DNA of 64,000 bases from Trematomus loennbergii (GCA_012861695.1 JAAOOA010001150.1:1-64000), one strand, 5' to 3'. Shown: positions 45,049-57,464, numbered from the stretch's first letter. Notes: a model not told the origin generated them from the letters alone. Made by a program: numbers and translations.

Positions 45049-45304
45049 TCCCAGCTAGAAATGTTTGTTACCATTCGTTGTTCTAGGAATGTTTTCAGCG
45101 GGATGTTTTATTTGGTTCCCAGAATGTTCTTCGGAAAGGTAGGATAACGTTCTCTAAAAACATTCTTAACATTTTTGGTGATAACATTGTTCGAACATTA
45201 TACCCCAAGTGTTTTTGTTGTTTATGCACATATCTCTATTGTCATATGGATCGAATAAACTTAGAAAACCAAAGACAGACATATAGAAGAACGGACCGAC
45301 TATC

Positions 45305-45755
45305 ACTGCCCGTCCCTGAAACCCCTGTTAGTGTTTGTATGTGTTTGTTTCTACTGTGTATGTCTCTCTCTCCCCCCCACCTGCCTGCTGGTCTGCTCTA
45401 CACGGCTGGGAGCAATCTCCAATCAACCACACCTGCAACCTGCTCATCAGCCACACTATGAAAGCCTGCAGCCTGCACTCATTCCCTGCCGGATTGTTGC
45501 CGTGAACGGTTTGTTGCGTGCCGCTCTAGCTTTTTGCCAGCATATCTTTGACAACTTTGCCTGCTTTTGCCTCACACTAATTTTTGTGTCTCTCCCAGGA
45601 GGAATCCAAGGCCTGCCACACTCCCAAGACCAGCCAGGCCTCTCCACCCTGGAACAACTGTTTCCCACTGCTGCCATAAACAACCTCCACTCCTAGCTCC
45701 CCTTTTCTAATAAACAAATGTTACTTTCACCAGCTGATTCCGAGTCATCCTTTTA
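45305..45755 (+). mobile_element. LTR-like segment
   Basis: The sequence has a T/C-rich upstream part, a GGCTGGGAGCAATCTCC segment and an AATAAACAAATG signal at 45711. It resembles fish gypsy-type solo LTRs. Borders and a target duplication were not established. The 121-residue frame over it is not a gene. Confidence 0.35.
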
Positions 45756-45974
45756 CATGTGTTAATAGTCCAATTCCAATATTTACAGTGGTCAGTCCAG
45801 TTACCAGGAATTTTGAGTTGAACAATTACAGGAATATTATGTCTTTGTTCTAATAATGTAAAAATATTGTAGTAAATTGTTACCACAGAACATTTGCATA
45901 ATGTTTTAAACATAAAGCATGTTATCCTTCTCTAAAATAATAACATTCTGGCAACATAACAAAATCTTAACTTG

Positions 45975-46385
45975 CAGCTGAAAACGTTTTAAGAACAGGA
46001 GGGCATAATGTTCTAACAATGTTATCAAAAACATTTTAAGAATGTTTTTAGAGACCGTTATCCTACCTTTCAGAAGAACATTCTGGGAACCAAAATAAAA
46101 GCTTCTGCTGAAAACGTTTTAAGAATAGTAGGGCATAATGTTCTGACAATGTTATCAAAAACATTTTAGGAAGGTTATCACCAAACATTTTAAGAATGTT
46201 TTTAACGTTATCCTACCTTTCAGAAGAACATTCTGGAACCAAAATAAAAGCTTCTGCTGAAAACGTTTTAAGAATAGTAGGGCATAATGTTCTAACAATG
46301 TATCACCAAACATTTTAAGAATGTTTTTAGAGAACGTTATCCTACCTTTCAGAAACGTTCTGGGAACCAAAAGAAAACTTCCCGC
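45975..46385. repeat. Tandem repeat of about 155 bp, three copies
   Basis: Units contain AGGGCATAATGTTCT, ATTTTAAGAATGTTTTT and GTTATCCTACCTTTCAGAA in order, with small deletions between copies. Confidence 0.8.
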
Positions 46386-46456
46386 TGAAAACATTCCTAG
46401 AACAATGAATGTAACATTCTCAGAATGTTTTTAGAACAAAAAAATTCTAGCTGGGT

Positions 46457-46924
46457 TAGTGTGCTTGAGTGTTTGCGTGGGGGTGGGGATGGGGATGGGG
46501 ATATAGTCATGTTTACGGCACAGGTGCAATAGTGCCTTGCTCTAGGTCTAGGGCACATCTTCAGGTACCAGTTTTCCCCTGATGGTATTATTACTCCACA
46601 GGCCACATGAGTCAAATAAACGCTGCAAACCAAAATACACCACACATTCAAATGTTATTTTGATTTCACTTTAATTTGAAAATAAATGTGGATATTGATG
46701 CAATATTCATACTGGAACATAACATAACAAAACATAAACAGTTGCCTGACATCCTACAGTTAAACATCAGATATAAATTACACAAAAACTGTTTGTTTTT
46801 ATAAAATGCAAAATACATCCCTTCTTTACCTGCCTGATCCAACACTTAAAGGATACAGTGAAAACCTTGTTTATACCTAGTGTACAATATTATACTATTC
46901 AGTGTTACTGAAGCATAACTACAT
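46457..46924. other. Sequence without recognised gene
   Basis: A short GGGGATGGGGATGGGGATA tract lies near 46482. GTGCCTTGCTCTAGGTCTAG at 46532 resembles the repeat at 50330-50540. The rest is AT-rich and unrecognised. Confidence 0.35.
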
Positions 46925-47015
46925 ATTGAGATAGCTAAGTCAATATATTGAGATAGCTAAGTCAATATATTGAGTAGTAAGTCAATATATTGATAGCTAA
47001 GTCAATATATTGACT
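46925..47015. repeat. Tandem repeat of about 22 bp, four copies
   Basis: TATTGAGATAGCTAAGTCAA occurs four times with small deletions in the last two units. Confidence 0.85.
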
Positions 47016-48295
47016 TCCATGATTTTTTTATTTATTTTTCCTGTGGCGCAAACAGGCTTCCATACATAACACATCTGATGGTGGAATTTGAACTGTTGTG
47101 GCGTTAGTGTCTTAGAAACTAAACTAGTGTGTCCAAAACAATAAAGCTGCTACTACTTACTTGTTTCTGTCCTAACTAAGTTTGCTGCCAAAATATAATT
47201 TATCTGGTCCTTATTGCTTTTTATAATTATGTTTGGTCATCCATTGTGCTATGACAGTCTGAGGCAGTTATCTTGCAAACTGCCAAGAGTTTTTTTTTTT
47301 TTATTAAGGTTGCTTTGAATCCTGAAAGTCAGTTACAGGATTTATTTTTTAAAAAGACAAAAAAATTAATATTAAAAATGGACACCTGAAAAAACTGTGT
47401 AAAACAGCACTGAGCTAGTAAATTATTTTTCACCAACTATATACGCTGGGTTGGCTTTTTAAGTGTTGAGACTGTTTTCTATGGGGCACATTGTTGCATT
47501 AAGCCTTAAGAATGTCAATGGAAAACGTTTCTCTGGACGGCACTAACTGAGCTGAAGTGTTTCACCTTTGAGAGTATAGAGAGAAAAGCAAACAGGAAAA
47601 TAAAGATAACTTTTAGCTTAGGGGAGCTGCTGATGTTTTCAACAGAATATGAATGTGTGGCTTTCAAGTAAAAATATGATTTATTTAAGTTGTTCTTCAG
47701 TTTTGATAGGAATCATACTTTCAAGTCAATTGATGGGTTCAGTTCTTATCTTTTATTTATTTAATTTTGCCTCGTAAAACTTCTAAACTGATGTAATTGA
47801 ATTTAGCTAAAACAAGGCTGTGCTGTTTGTCATGGATTTCAAAAAGCTTAATAGGAAAAAAAATGTCATCAATTTCCATCTGATAACAACAAGCATGATT
47901 GTGAGGAGTCACAATTTTGTAAGAAACTGTAATGGTATGCAATCATTTATGGCATTAATAATTAATATCTGAGTGAGAGGGCTTGAGAGTAAATTTCTCT
48001 TCAAAATATAATTGATGTGCTTGCAAAATATATTTTTCTGTGCTCAAAAATGTTCAATTGCGCGCTCAATAACATTTTCTATGCTCAAAATGTTTCATTG
48101 CGTGCTCAGGATAGAGGCACAAAAATAACCCCATAGTTCTGGTGGCTGTCTCCGCCCATGAACAACTGTCAGCACTGACTTTTCTGAATGTTAGGAACAC
48201 TTTGTCTCAAAGTATTTTGTATGTTCCTGCTTTGTTGTTGGCCTGTTGGTTTCAGATGCCTCAATTCTAGCTTCATCACGGGGGGTTCAGATCCA
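47016..48295. other. Low-repeat AT-rich sequence
   Basis: No exon with convincing borders was seen on either strand and no transposon ends. It may be intron, flank or 3' UTR of a host gene on the - strand (see candidate exon at 52997-53093). Confidence 0.3.
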
Positions 48296-48303
48296 GTTAG
48301 ATC

Positions 48304-49423
48304 TCGGGTGTCCAAACGTTTTACACTGACGGGCCGTCTCCACAGCAGCGTTAAAAAATCTTGAAACGCTTCTGCCCATTCACTTTGAATGGGGTGACGT
48401 CACTTTCCCTCACTTTTCGCCGAAATGCTTTGTGGGCAGGCGAGCGGAGATTTTCAGGATTTTGAGGATTCAAAGTTGAACAATGTTCAACTTTTGAGGC
48501 TGAGGTGGAAGCGTCAGCCAATCAAATCCCGTGTACGCAAATCTGACAGTTCAAGCTCTAGCCAATCAAACGGCGTGTATGCTGGGAGAGAAATACCGCA
48601 GGTCATTTCCTCATATTCCAAAAAATGGAGGAGAAATTAGCGGTAGCGAATCAATCACCCGGTGCTTTATGACCAGACCTACCGGGATATAAACCGGAGG
48701 AGCCAGGCATGGAGGGAGGTGGCAGAGACAGTGGTAGGTTTTCGCCTGTTTTGGGGAGTTTATATCCAGTTTACTTCGGGCTTTTTTGCTTCGTATGTCG
48801 CGGGCGGGAGATTCATGCAAAAAATCCTCAAGCTTCAGATACGCCCACCTCCAAGATTTTTTTAACGCTGCTGTGGAGACGGCCCGTGATGGCCACATAC
48901 AGAAAAACACATGATGGGCTGGGCCCCTCACTAGAGGTGAGGTATATCGCCTCATACGTGAAGTTATAAGTTAGCAAAATCAATCAAATGTAGGTCAATT
49001 ATTCTTGATACTTGAATATGCTATAAGAAAACAAACAGCCTATCACAGCTCTCCAGAGGGTTTCATTTATTTTGTTACAAAAAGCTCATCCCTTAAAGCA
49101 GAAGCCTCAGACTGCTTATAATAAGTGGAAATAGGAGGGTATATTTCAAGCTTGTTATGCAAATAGGTTATTGGGCTTTTTGGGGATTTGTTAGAACATG
49201 TTTTGAACTTGAACTGAATTTATTTGAAAAGTTTGCTTATAAACACATGAATACTACTGTGTAATTATGTCTTTACATTTATATTTAAGAAGTACAATAT
49301 AAGACAAGCACACGTTTCAGGTGTGGGCCATATTCCATTATACTTTAAGAATTAGCTGAGGGCCATTTCAAAATAGACAACGGGCCGCAGTTGCCCCCCG
49401 GGCCGTAGTTTGGACCCCCCTGA
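48304..49423. mobile_element. hAT element V with nested Harbinger-like W1
   Basis: The ends TCGGGTGTCCAAACG and GTTTGGACCCCCCTGA are inverted. The flanking 8-mers are GTTAGATC (48296-48303) and GTTAGATG (49424-49431), matching at seven of eight. Subterminal GGGCCACATACAG-type sequence is typical of an abundant fish hAT. W1 sits 26 bp inside the left end. Confidence 0.75.
48330..48886 (+). mobile_element. Harbinger-like element W1
   Basis: The ends CGGGCCGTCTCCACAGCAGC and GCTGCTGTGGAGACGGCCCG are exact inverted repeats, flanked by TGA on both sides (48327-48329 and 48887-48889). Three-bp duplications are typical of PIF/Harbinger elements. Inside, the + strand reads fragments like YRDINRRSQAWREVAETV, resembling the MADF-type DNA-binding protein encoded by such elements. 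W2 and W3 are relatives. Non-autonomous. Confidence 0.8.
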
Positions 49424-49431
49424 GTTAGATG

Positions 49432-51120
49432 GTCAGACAAGAACTGCATTTGAAGCAAACCGAAGCTTGTACAGCATTAATGTGAAATCAACCTAGCATT
49501 ACTCACTGTCCTGTGTGGGACTTTAACTCATGACTCCTGCAGCTTCTCTGGAGCAAGGCAGGAGAACTGAAGTGGCAAAGATCAATCACAGCACTTAACA
49601 CGTTCAACACGAGCTCTGCATGTCATTAAACATACCTCTTGTAAAGTACAGTTTCTAGTTATATCAAGACAGTGATGTTTCTATTTAACTCCTATTATCA
49701 GGGTTTATGGGCTGACACTGTAGATGTGTATTTCTCCCGAAATCTTCATAAACTTTATTTCCGCATGCAGTCTGGTTATGAAACATTACTTACACACTGT
49801 ACAAAGCGGATTGTATATAACATATTTACAACATCATATAGCACACTAATGCAAAGTTTGTGAGTTTCATAACAGTTGGAGTTGTACAGATTTTAGTAAA
49901 TAGTTTTTACACAGTAAATATAATGCAGTCCAAATATGTCACACTGTAGATAATATTAGCATCACCTATATTTGTCTTGTACACTGCAATATACAATTCA
50001 TTTGTTTAACATTGACACTCTCATTCTCCCTTACATTCTGCAGCATCATCTCTAACACCAGAGTCTGTTCCATTCTTTATTCTTCATTACCTTCTTTCTC
50101 TTCTTCACATCTTCCTATACAATCTTCCATCCTCTCTGTGTACCTTCATGGTGTCCTCCTCTTCTGCGGACCGCATGTGAGACCAACCGGACCTGATTTG
50201 AGAGAGATGAGAGTTCAGAAAAGGTTTCCTACATAGCAGTTATAAAACCACTGAAGCTACATCGATCAAACACATTTTCAGTGGAGGGGTTTCAGTTACC
50301 AGACAATAACATCATCTTTGACATATTGGGGGAGGGATGAAACCCTCTTTAATGGTCACACATGTGAGCACACAGCACACACAGTGACATCTGGCCTCTG
50401 CTTTTAACCCATCCTAGTACCAGGAGTCTAGTACTAGGAGCAGTGGGCAGCTATTGTACAGCGCCCGGGGAGCAATGGGAGTGGGATGTCCGGTGCCTTG
50501 CTCAAGGGCACCACGGGACCTCTCCAAGTACCAGTCCACATTCCATATTTAGGTCTGATCGGGGGCTTGAGTCCAAGCCCCTACTGCCGGACATGTACAC
50601 CATGCAGGATAAAAAAGGTAGTCCCTCTCCAGAAACGTTGACAGCTCTTTCTGGGGGATCCTCCGGGGCACCATCGCCAGAAAAGATATAGGCCCATTTC
50701 CAGACTGCCACCTACACCCTAACAGTACAGACTTCTGTTCCATATGCACGTTCGAGTGGAGGGTCCGCCACATTAAGTGCCGTTCCAAGCCAATAAGTGA
50801 AGAGGGGGAGTGGGTTATCAAGCCCTCCAACAGAGAGTCTGCATCACCTGCTGTCAGGAAACACGCTTAAATATCGACATACAGATGTGAACAACTTCAT
50901 GTTACCTCGTATTTGATTTACTTAGGATCATGTACCCGTTTTAATCTAGAAAACGGTAACTATGTGCACTTGATTATAAAGTTATTTATATTTACAGGGA
51001 CTGTTGCAAAAAAATGTGCAGCTTATAAACATCAGATCTAAAAACAAAAATAGGTTATAAAAACGATTTTCTAAATCATTTTTTACATTTTTGTGCAAAA
51101 CATGCTGATTTGAAACCGTT
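49432..51120. other. Low-repeat sequence with one interspersed repeat
   Basis: Except for 50330-50540, no repeat or gene was recognised. Short open frames (for example 50443-50691) have no recognisable domain and poor splice context. It could be part of a long 3' UTR of a - strand host gene. Confidence 0.3.
50330..50540. repeat. Interspersed repeat with GTGCCTTGCTCAAGGGCACC
   Basis: Contains GGAGCAGTGGGCAGCTATTG, CAGCGCCCGGGGAGCAATGG and TGCCTTGCTCAAGGGCACCA, the conserved text of a very common fish retroposon segment. Confidence 0.55.
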
Positions 51121-51304
51121 GTTACGGAAAGTTTAGGCATTTCTTGTTTCTGTCGGAGAGAGGGGAGTTCATCCCAAAGCTTGCCGCTGTATTTACACCC
51201 TCCACCTGGAAGAAGGGAGCCTCGTCCAGCTGAGAGTGTGACTACAGACAGAGTTCACTCTGTCACGGAGGGGGAGAGGGTAGGGGGCGGTTTGGAATTG
51301 GGCC
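51121..51304. repeat. MITE U, copy 1
   Basis: It runs from TTACGGAAAGTTTAGGCATT to GGCGGTTTGGAATTGGGCC and contains GAGTTCACTCTGTCACGGAG. It is the inverse of U copy 2, which is split by W3 (60940-61002 and 61708-61820). Confidence 0.6.
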
Positions 51305-51724
51305 ATTATATTTCCAGTGTGTTCTGGGCCTACCCTGTCTCCTCTCAGTTGGACCTTCCTGGAAAAGCTCCAAAGGGAGGTGCTGAGAAGGCATTCTGAT
51401 CAGAAGCCACCTGAACTAGCTTCTTCCATCTCAAATGAGCAGCAGCTTCACCAGTTTCTTAATATAAACTCCTCTAGAGGTTGGTCAGATTCAGGACTTC
51501 CTCAATTGTTCTTCCTAACACTTGTCAATATCCACGGTCCTTTCTGCTTTCCCATCCTGAGACATGTCACAGTTTGCTAGATCTTCCTTGAGGCCAACCT
51601 GAAATCATTTTCTCAGTACTCATCAATAATCTAGCCGTATACACTGTGATGTGCAGGTACTGGTGAAATGAAACTACATGAAATCAGATATTGTAACAAC
51701 ACAAAAGTCTCTGTTTTTCTTGTC
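51305..51724. other. Unrecognised sequence
   Basis: Nothing with convincing coding or repeat structure was seen. Confidence 0.3.
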
Positions 51725-52900
51725 TTAACCTGTTAAGCCCTGAGCCTGTTTTTCAGGTCTCAGGCTCGAAAATGACATTCCCAGAACAAATGACCATATC
51801 TTCCCTTCTAAAAGGGTTAAATTAATAATCTTTATTCTCAAAGTAATGATAAACCTGTGAGTTGGATGTAGAAAAGTCAGAATCAATATAGATGTTTTTT
51901 ATTTTAAAGAAAATTCAGATTTTACATAGTAAAAAACTGTAAATTATAGTGTCCGTCCAAAAATAATTTTTTACTTATAGTGAAAACTACTTGGATGATG
52001 GTTAGTAGACTAAAAGCTTTAGGAATCCAAAGTACAACATATAATAAGTACCCTGTATCAAGATTGATGCAAAACAAGTGAAATTTGACCTTTTTAGAGA
52101 GATTTAGCTAAAAACCCCCACTTCTGGGGTCATTTGGGTGGATTTGACCTATCTCTGGCCCCCCTTGGTGATTTTGACGAATGAAATCTCTTTATAACCG
52201 CTAGAGCCAATGGAATCGAGGGAAAGTTATATACACACCAACACGTTAACAAATAAGGAGTGAGAGTGACGCGTTACCAAAACCGGAAGCTGCATACACT
52301 CTGGTGGCTACCATTAGCAGCTAACTTTTCCGCTCCGATTTTTACATAAAAAATGGAATTATGGATTATAAAAAAAATTTTACAGGTACATTATCAACCT
52401 ATGGATCAACAGTTGTAGACATTTTTTTCTTCGTTTTAATGCCATTGAACACGTCTTTTGACCTAATTGACAGCTACGGTGAGACGATCTGCCGTAAAAG
52501 CTCCGTAAAGGTACGTGTTGTGATGTCTGTGTTTGCTTCCCCTGTCGCAAGTTCGGATCGCTCAGTGATGATACTATATCTAAATAATCAGTGGAGTCTC
52601 AGCTTTAATAGGCTATATTGTATGTGCAGCTACGATAAGTAATAAGGGTATCTTTATCTTGAATTGTGTGCCGCAGTGCGTTAGAATTTTTTCGCTCAGG
52701 GGTCATTTAGACCCTTCTTATGAGACTTGTGTTTTGTTTTGGTAAAAATGGTTCATATCTTCAGTTAGCTGAGATTCTTCCCGTTAATCTGGTGCTACAC
52801 ATTAATAGTTTCATAAATGTTAAGAAGCCCTGAGACATTATCTCGAAAACAAAAAGGTGGGAGGGGTCCAATGGGGGGACCGCCGTGCTTAAGAGGTTAA
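51725..52900. mobile_element. TTAA-type element, copy B
   Basis: The ends are TTAACCTGTTAAGCCC (51725) and CTTAAGAGGTTAA (to 52900), with TTAA at both borders. It contains the shared TCAGGTCTCAGGCTCGAAA block. Copies A and C are related. A 93-residue frame at 52361-52642 has no recognised domain. TTAA targets are used by piggyBac and Kolobok families. Confidence 0.75.
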
Positions 52901-52996
52901 ACAAACTTGTGTGCATACTCAAACCAAAGCCTGATGGCACTTCTTCCTCTGTGCTTTAGAGAATCATTACAGAAGAAGTCCACACTACCTGGATGT

Positions 52997-53093
52997 TTAT
53001 TGTAGCCAAGGGAAATCCAATTGGCTGTGGTGGCCCAGGGCAATCATGGAGTTTCTGTTTCTGCCAGCAGGTTCCACTGGGTCCAGGTCCGGC
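52997..53093 (-). CDS. Candidate terminal coding exon of a host gene
   Basis: On the - strand an ATTACAG acceptor is followed in one phase by PDLDPVEPAGRNRNSMIALG and HHSQLDFPWLQ, then TAA. The frame is open, ends naturally, and lies in the least repetitive part of the window. An alternative frame is also open, and no homologous protein was recognised. It may be the last exon of an unidentified gene with a 3' UTR running to lower coordinates. The TTAA element B would then sit just downstream of it. Confidence 0.3.
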
Positions 53094-53914
53094 CTGTAAT
53101 GATGAAGAGACAGATGTTAGTGTGAGCTTCTGGTTCATGTAGCTCTAGTGGAAACATCTCAGCCTGGGAGTATCAAAAACATCCATTGTCTATTATTCCC
53201 ACAGTCAGAGCACAGCAGTGTGCAGGCGTGCATGTCTAAGCAGGATCAGGGTTTCTAATGAATGCTGGACTCTGGCCATATCTCACCGGGCCTCAACTTA
53301 AATCCAGGGTGTAATTCTCCCACTCCTCCAGGCATACCTCAGGCCTGATTTTCCACCCCCCCTCTGTCCATCTGGGTGCGTGCCAAGCCCCGGTTAGGAC
53401 AGTGGGAGAGGCTGAAGACCAACAGCCCCCAACCTGCCTTCAGATTCCAGCACTGTAAAACCTCTTAAATAAAGACAAGCCACAGTTCATCCACAGTAAG
53501 ACCCCTCTCCTCCACCAGGCAAAATGAGAGTAATAGCTCCTTTCATCCCTTACAGGTCACACGCTAAAAAAAAATGGCTTTCTTTAAACTTGTGTTTACA
53601 ATTGTTTACACTGCAGTCAAATCACTTGCATTCCTTCTGTTTTTCCAGATGTGATTCAACAATCAGGAGAAACAAACACAGCTCTCACAGTGGTTTTCGG
53701 GGCCAAAAAAACACAAAACATAGAACACTAAAGTTGGTCAGGAAGTTTGAAAACAGATTGAGATGGTTTGAACTGAAAACAGGATACAATGATGAATTTC
53801 ATGATGTCTTTTACCACAACACATGTTCCAGACCTTTTATATGATCAATAGCCTTCGTATTAATTATTCATGGAGTAGCAATAAAAACATTTGATTTATT
53901 GCTGGATCCATTAC
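53094..53914. other. Unrecognised, low-repeat sequence
   Basis: Mixed composition; no repeat ends. A + strand frame at 53524-53844 has no recognised domain. If the candidate exon is real, this would be the upstream intron. Confidence 0.3.
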
Positions 53915-55636
53915 CAGGAATGCAAACTCATCAGGTATGAAAAAGGTGACAAGGATCCGAGCCCCCCGACCCCACGGAATATCAGCTTTAAAATTAGGAA
54001 TAACAGAGGACTTTAGCAGTCAGAACAACTAAAGCAGTTAATAATAATAGAAATGCCAAAGAGTCACATCATAGAAATGTATAAAAGCATTTATTTTAAT
54101 TGTGTAGCAGTCAGTTTATAATTTTGGCAGCACTGTTGAGCATTTTGAAAATGTATTTTCATGCCTCTGTGCAAGGCTTAGTCTTTCTATCTTTATAGCC
54201 AGTGCTGTAAAGTAACTAAGTTCATAAACTCAAGTACTATACTTGGGTACAATTTTGAGATACTTGTACTTTATTTAAGTATTTCAATGTTTTGCTACTT
54301 TGTTCTTCTTCTCCTCTACAGTTCAGAGGTAAATGGTGTACTTTTTTGTTAAATCAGACTTTAGTTCCACCTGGAGTAAATTCACAAGCTACCCTGCAGT
54401 ATACAAAGTCATTCAAACTAGCTGCACCTTTACCAGCTTTGAGAACACTTTCATGATCAATCATTATAAAACATATCATATATATTATTCTGAAATGGAC
54501 CAATCTGCACAATGACTACTTTTGAGGAACATTTTGAATGCAGGACTTTTACTGTAACAGAGTATTCCTACACTCTGGTACTTCTACTTTTACTCAAGTA
54601 CAAGACCTGAGTACTTCTACTTTTACTCAAGTACAAGATCTGAGTACTTCTACTTTTACTCAAGTACAAGACCTGAGTACTTCTACTTTTACTCAAGTAC
54701 AAGATCTGAGTGCTTCTACTTTTACTCAAGTACAAGATCTGAGTACTTTTACTCTAGTACAAGATCTGAGTGCTTCTATAACAATTGTGACATCACTTAC
54801 GCGACTCTGGGATTTGTAGTCTTTCTCGTTACGTATTTTTCATAGTCTTATATTTCAACAGTTTTACGACAAACTGTGACTTTTTTGACATGGAAATTAT
54901 TTTTTAAGATTGACAAACATCATATGTGTAATTCATGGCACAATTCAAACGGGATCGAAAGATAAGTTTTCTCTCTCCATTGACTTCAATACATTATTTT
55001 TCCGAAATAAGGTCCCATGGGGCGGAAGTAGATGGGCGTGACTTCGCCACTCAAGTACAAGATATATACTTATACCACCTCCGTTTATAGCCTATGAAAA
55101 AAGCTATTTGAAAACGAAGGCTAAAGCTAACGTTAGCAGATAGTGACAATGTATGCTAGTTAGCTAGCTCAACGATTCCTTAAATAATATTGCGACAGAA
55201 AAACTTTTCAGTGCACATCACGCTCTGCCGCTCCGACAGGCCCGTTCTAACAGCTGTTCACCAGCCGTCCAGTCTGTGCCACAGTGACTCCGGACCGCAC
55301 AGTTAATATTAACGAACGCACCGTAGCCTAGGTAATGTAGCTGCTGAAGCTAGACCCTCATCCCGGAGCAGCAGAGCCTTATTATACATCCATGAGCAGA
55401 GCCGACAGGCAGGAAGACTCGAGCACACAGCTCGCGCTTCATTATAATATATAAAAAAAGAACACCATGCATGTCATGATGGCACATAACAGCTCGCGGC
55501 CGCAGATTACTCCGGGTCCCAGACCCCCCCATACCCCAAAAATATTTTTATTGCAGATCTACATGAATCACACAAACGACCTATTTTGGATTCAAAACGG
55601 CGAATTTCGCCGAAAGGTGACATATTTGCATCCCTG
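53915..55636. mobile_element. X-family element, copy B (inverted, empty of E1)
   Basis: Read on the - strand it begins CAGGGATGCAAATATGTCACC at 55636 and ends TGATGAGTTTGCATTCCTG at 53915. CATTAC lies on both sides (53909-53914 and 55637-55642). It matches X copy A, without the E1/H2 insertion: the single ATTGTCAC target is at 55143-55150. It contains the same minisatellite. Confidence 0.85.
54540..54780. repeat. Minisatellite of about 32 bp (X copy B)
   Basis: TACTCAAGTACAAGATCTGA and GTACTTCTACTTT units repeat about six times. The regular peptide STFTQVQDL in the + frame is an artefact of the repeat. Confidence 0.85.
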
Positions 55637-56118
55637 CATTACTGAAACTCCTCTTTCTTTCAGTATACAGTCATTTTAAATTAAGCTCTTGCTGTAAATG
55701 TTCTGTGGCTAGCAGTGTAACATATATATTGTGAAAGTAATTTGATCCAGAATTAGTATAAACATCTCCATCAGTGAGGGGTCTGCTTGCTCAAGGATAC
55801 TATTTCATAAAGTTGTTATTGAACAATTCAACAAGTAATGAGAGTGTAATTGTAGGGCAAAGCTACTTCACACAGCAGCAAAGGGTGATGAAACCTCTGC
55901 AGACCTGAAACATTAATCTGAGGATCAGCAATGAAGGGGGTCTGGGGGAGATTTAATGTAAGTTGAGAGGAAGATAACATTGTTTTAGGGTGTTTGCCAA
56001 TCCCACAGACTGTCGTTGTTTTGCACAGTACACTACACAGCGTTCTGTCATTTCCCATCCGCAAATTATTGAACTTCATTTGAAATGATTTATGACAGTG
56101 AGACATTTTACCCTGTTA
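55637..56118. repeat. Sequence shared with 27040-27509 (inverted)
   Basis: This flank of X copy B is also the flank of the internal X end in the composite block at 26665-31517. It is non-coding. Its presence at both loci shows that more than the X element itself was duplicated. Confidence 0.7.
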
Positions 56119-57164
56119 CAGATTTTTTCAATTGCTAAAACACGTAAAACAGGGCTCATTTTTTCAAAACACTGAACATAATTCACAAAACCACACACCC
56201 AAAGTGCAAAACACCTCATATATCTTGCAAAATGAAGCACTGCACCCAAAACTACATAAACCAAACTTTTGCACCAAATGGCACACACTTCACTTATAGT
56301 ACAAGACACTTTGTCCAACCAACTACACACTGTGGTGCTCATTCTAAAGCACACTCATATTTTATGGTGATCTACATGTAGAGAATTCTGCATATAGAGA
56401 TTGTTCAAGTCTACAAAAATATGTGCAGAAACACAAATATACAGTTGTTATACTTTTGTTTTTTTCCAAAACAAATTGGTGCAACTTTCTTGCACAACAC
56501 ATAGTTACAGTTGTGTAAACACAAATGATGCCTTTGTCAAATACAGTAAAGTGAAAGGAAAACTTTGAGGAAAAATAAATACAAGAAAAGAAAATACTGA
56601 GCCAGCATTTTACCACCTCACTGGGTCTGACCACAGCGCCTCATCCACCTGCAGAAGAAGCATCACCTGCAGCCTGACGGTCACACAGCTCCAAACGTTG
56701 TGCTGCAAATAACTCTTCAACTGACTTCAGTTCATCCTCCCTCTCTCTTATCCTCCCTCTTCCTCTTCCTCTTCCTGCTGTCCATACTGTATATCCATTG
56801 TTGTTTTTACAAATGTCTTACATGAAGCCTTTTTCTAGTGCTTACATCCTGATTTCTGAGTCAACAATAAAGCAGTTTGGTGTTTATGGTCATTTGGCAC
56901 GTGTATTTGTTAATTGGTTCATGTGTGTAGCATTTTTAATGGCAGTGTTTTGAAAATGGCAAACAAGTGAATATGTCAGATTTCTGTGTCTTACTTCGAG
57001 AACTGTGTGCAGTGTTTTGCAAAAAGTGCCAAGTTGATCTGCAAATTGGGTGCAGAGCTGTTTAGAGTTTTGGAGATTTGAGCTGAGGTTTTTCTCTTTG
57101 AGTGTGGGTTTGAATAATTGTGCTTTATGTGAGATTTAAGTGTGTTAGCAACTGAAAAAAACTG
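56119..57164. mobile_element. TA-flanked DNA transposon
   Basis: The ends CAGATTTTTTCAATTGCTAA and TTAGCAACTGAAAAAAACTG are inverted and flanked by TA (56117-56118 and 57165-57166). The TIRs continue with AAACAC/GTGT-rich text. A TA target is typical of Tc1/mariner-type elements. No intact transposase was seen. Confidence 0.65.
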
Positions 57165-57229
57165 TAATATGCTATGTTGCACATTAAATGTAAAAAATAT
57201 CCTACTTTTAAATTGTGTGAGCTGTAATT

Positions 57230-57425
57230 CCGTCCTTCATAGTGTTTATTTTTCAGATTTTTATCAACTTGCATTTTACTTTTTAGTTCCGCCTTATTTT
57301 CTTTAGATGGTTATACTTCACATTTGTTTGTTTTCTACTCTTTATTTTCAAATGATCTACAATGCCCATGCTGCTGTAACGGGGGAAAAAAACTAATTTG
57401 GAATCAATAAAGTATATCTCATCTT
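57230..57425 (+). repeat. LINE-type 3' tail
   Basis: Ends GGAATCAATAAAGTATATCT followed by CATC/TCATC units, the common tail form of fish non-LTR retrotransposons. Confidence 0.55.
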
Positions 57426-57464
57426 TCATCTCATCCTAAATGGGGCTAAGTTGTGCTGGGACAA

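Larger units (their letters stand above)
45049..46456. mobile_element. DNA transposon with CCCAGCTAGAA ends and tandem-repeat arms
   Basis: The left end TTCCCAGCTAGAAATG (45049) and right end TTCTAGCTGGG (to about 46456) are inverted. The left arm has one unit (GTTGTTCTAGGAATG, GGTAGGATAACGTTC). The right arm has three tandem units of about 155 bp in inverse orientation (45975-46385). The interior has an LTR-like insert at about 45305-45755. Confidence 0.6.

Noticed and set aside
45331..45696. 121-residue frame as a gene
   Set aside because: It lies in an LTR-like segment with a polyA signal and no recognised domain.
50443..50830. Overlapping short frames on both strands as a small gene
   Set aside because: They overlap a common fish retroposon segment and show no domain or splice structure.
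30625..54780. Regularly spaced repeats as a possible CRISPR-like array
   Set aside because: The repeats are contiguous eukaryotic minisatellites without unique spacers, in a vertebrate-type genome.
54538..54819. Regular repeat protein with STFTQVQDL units
   Set aside because: Direct translation of the 32-bp minisatellite in X copy B; the same minisatellite in copy A is in other frames.
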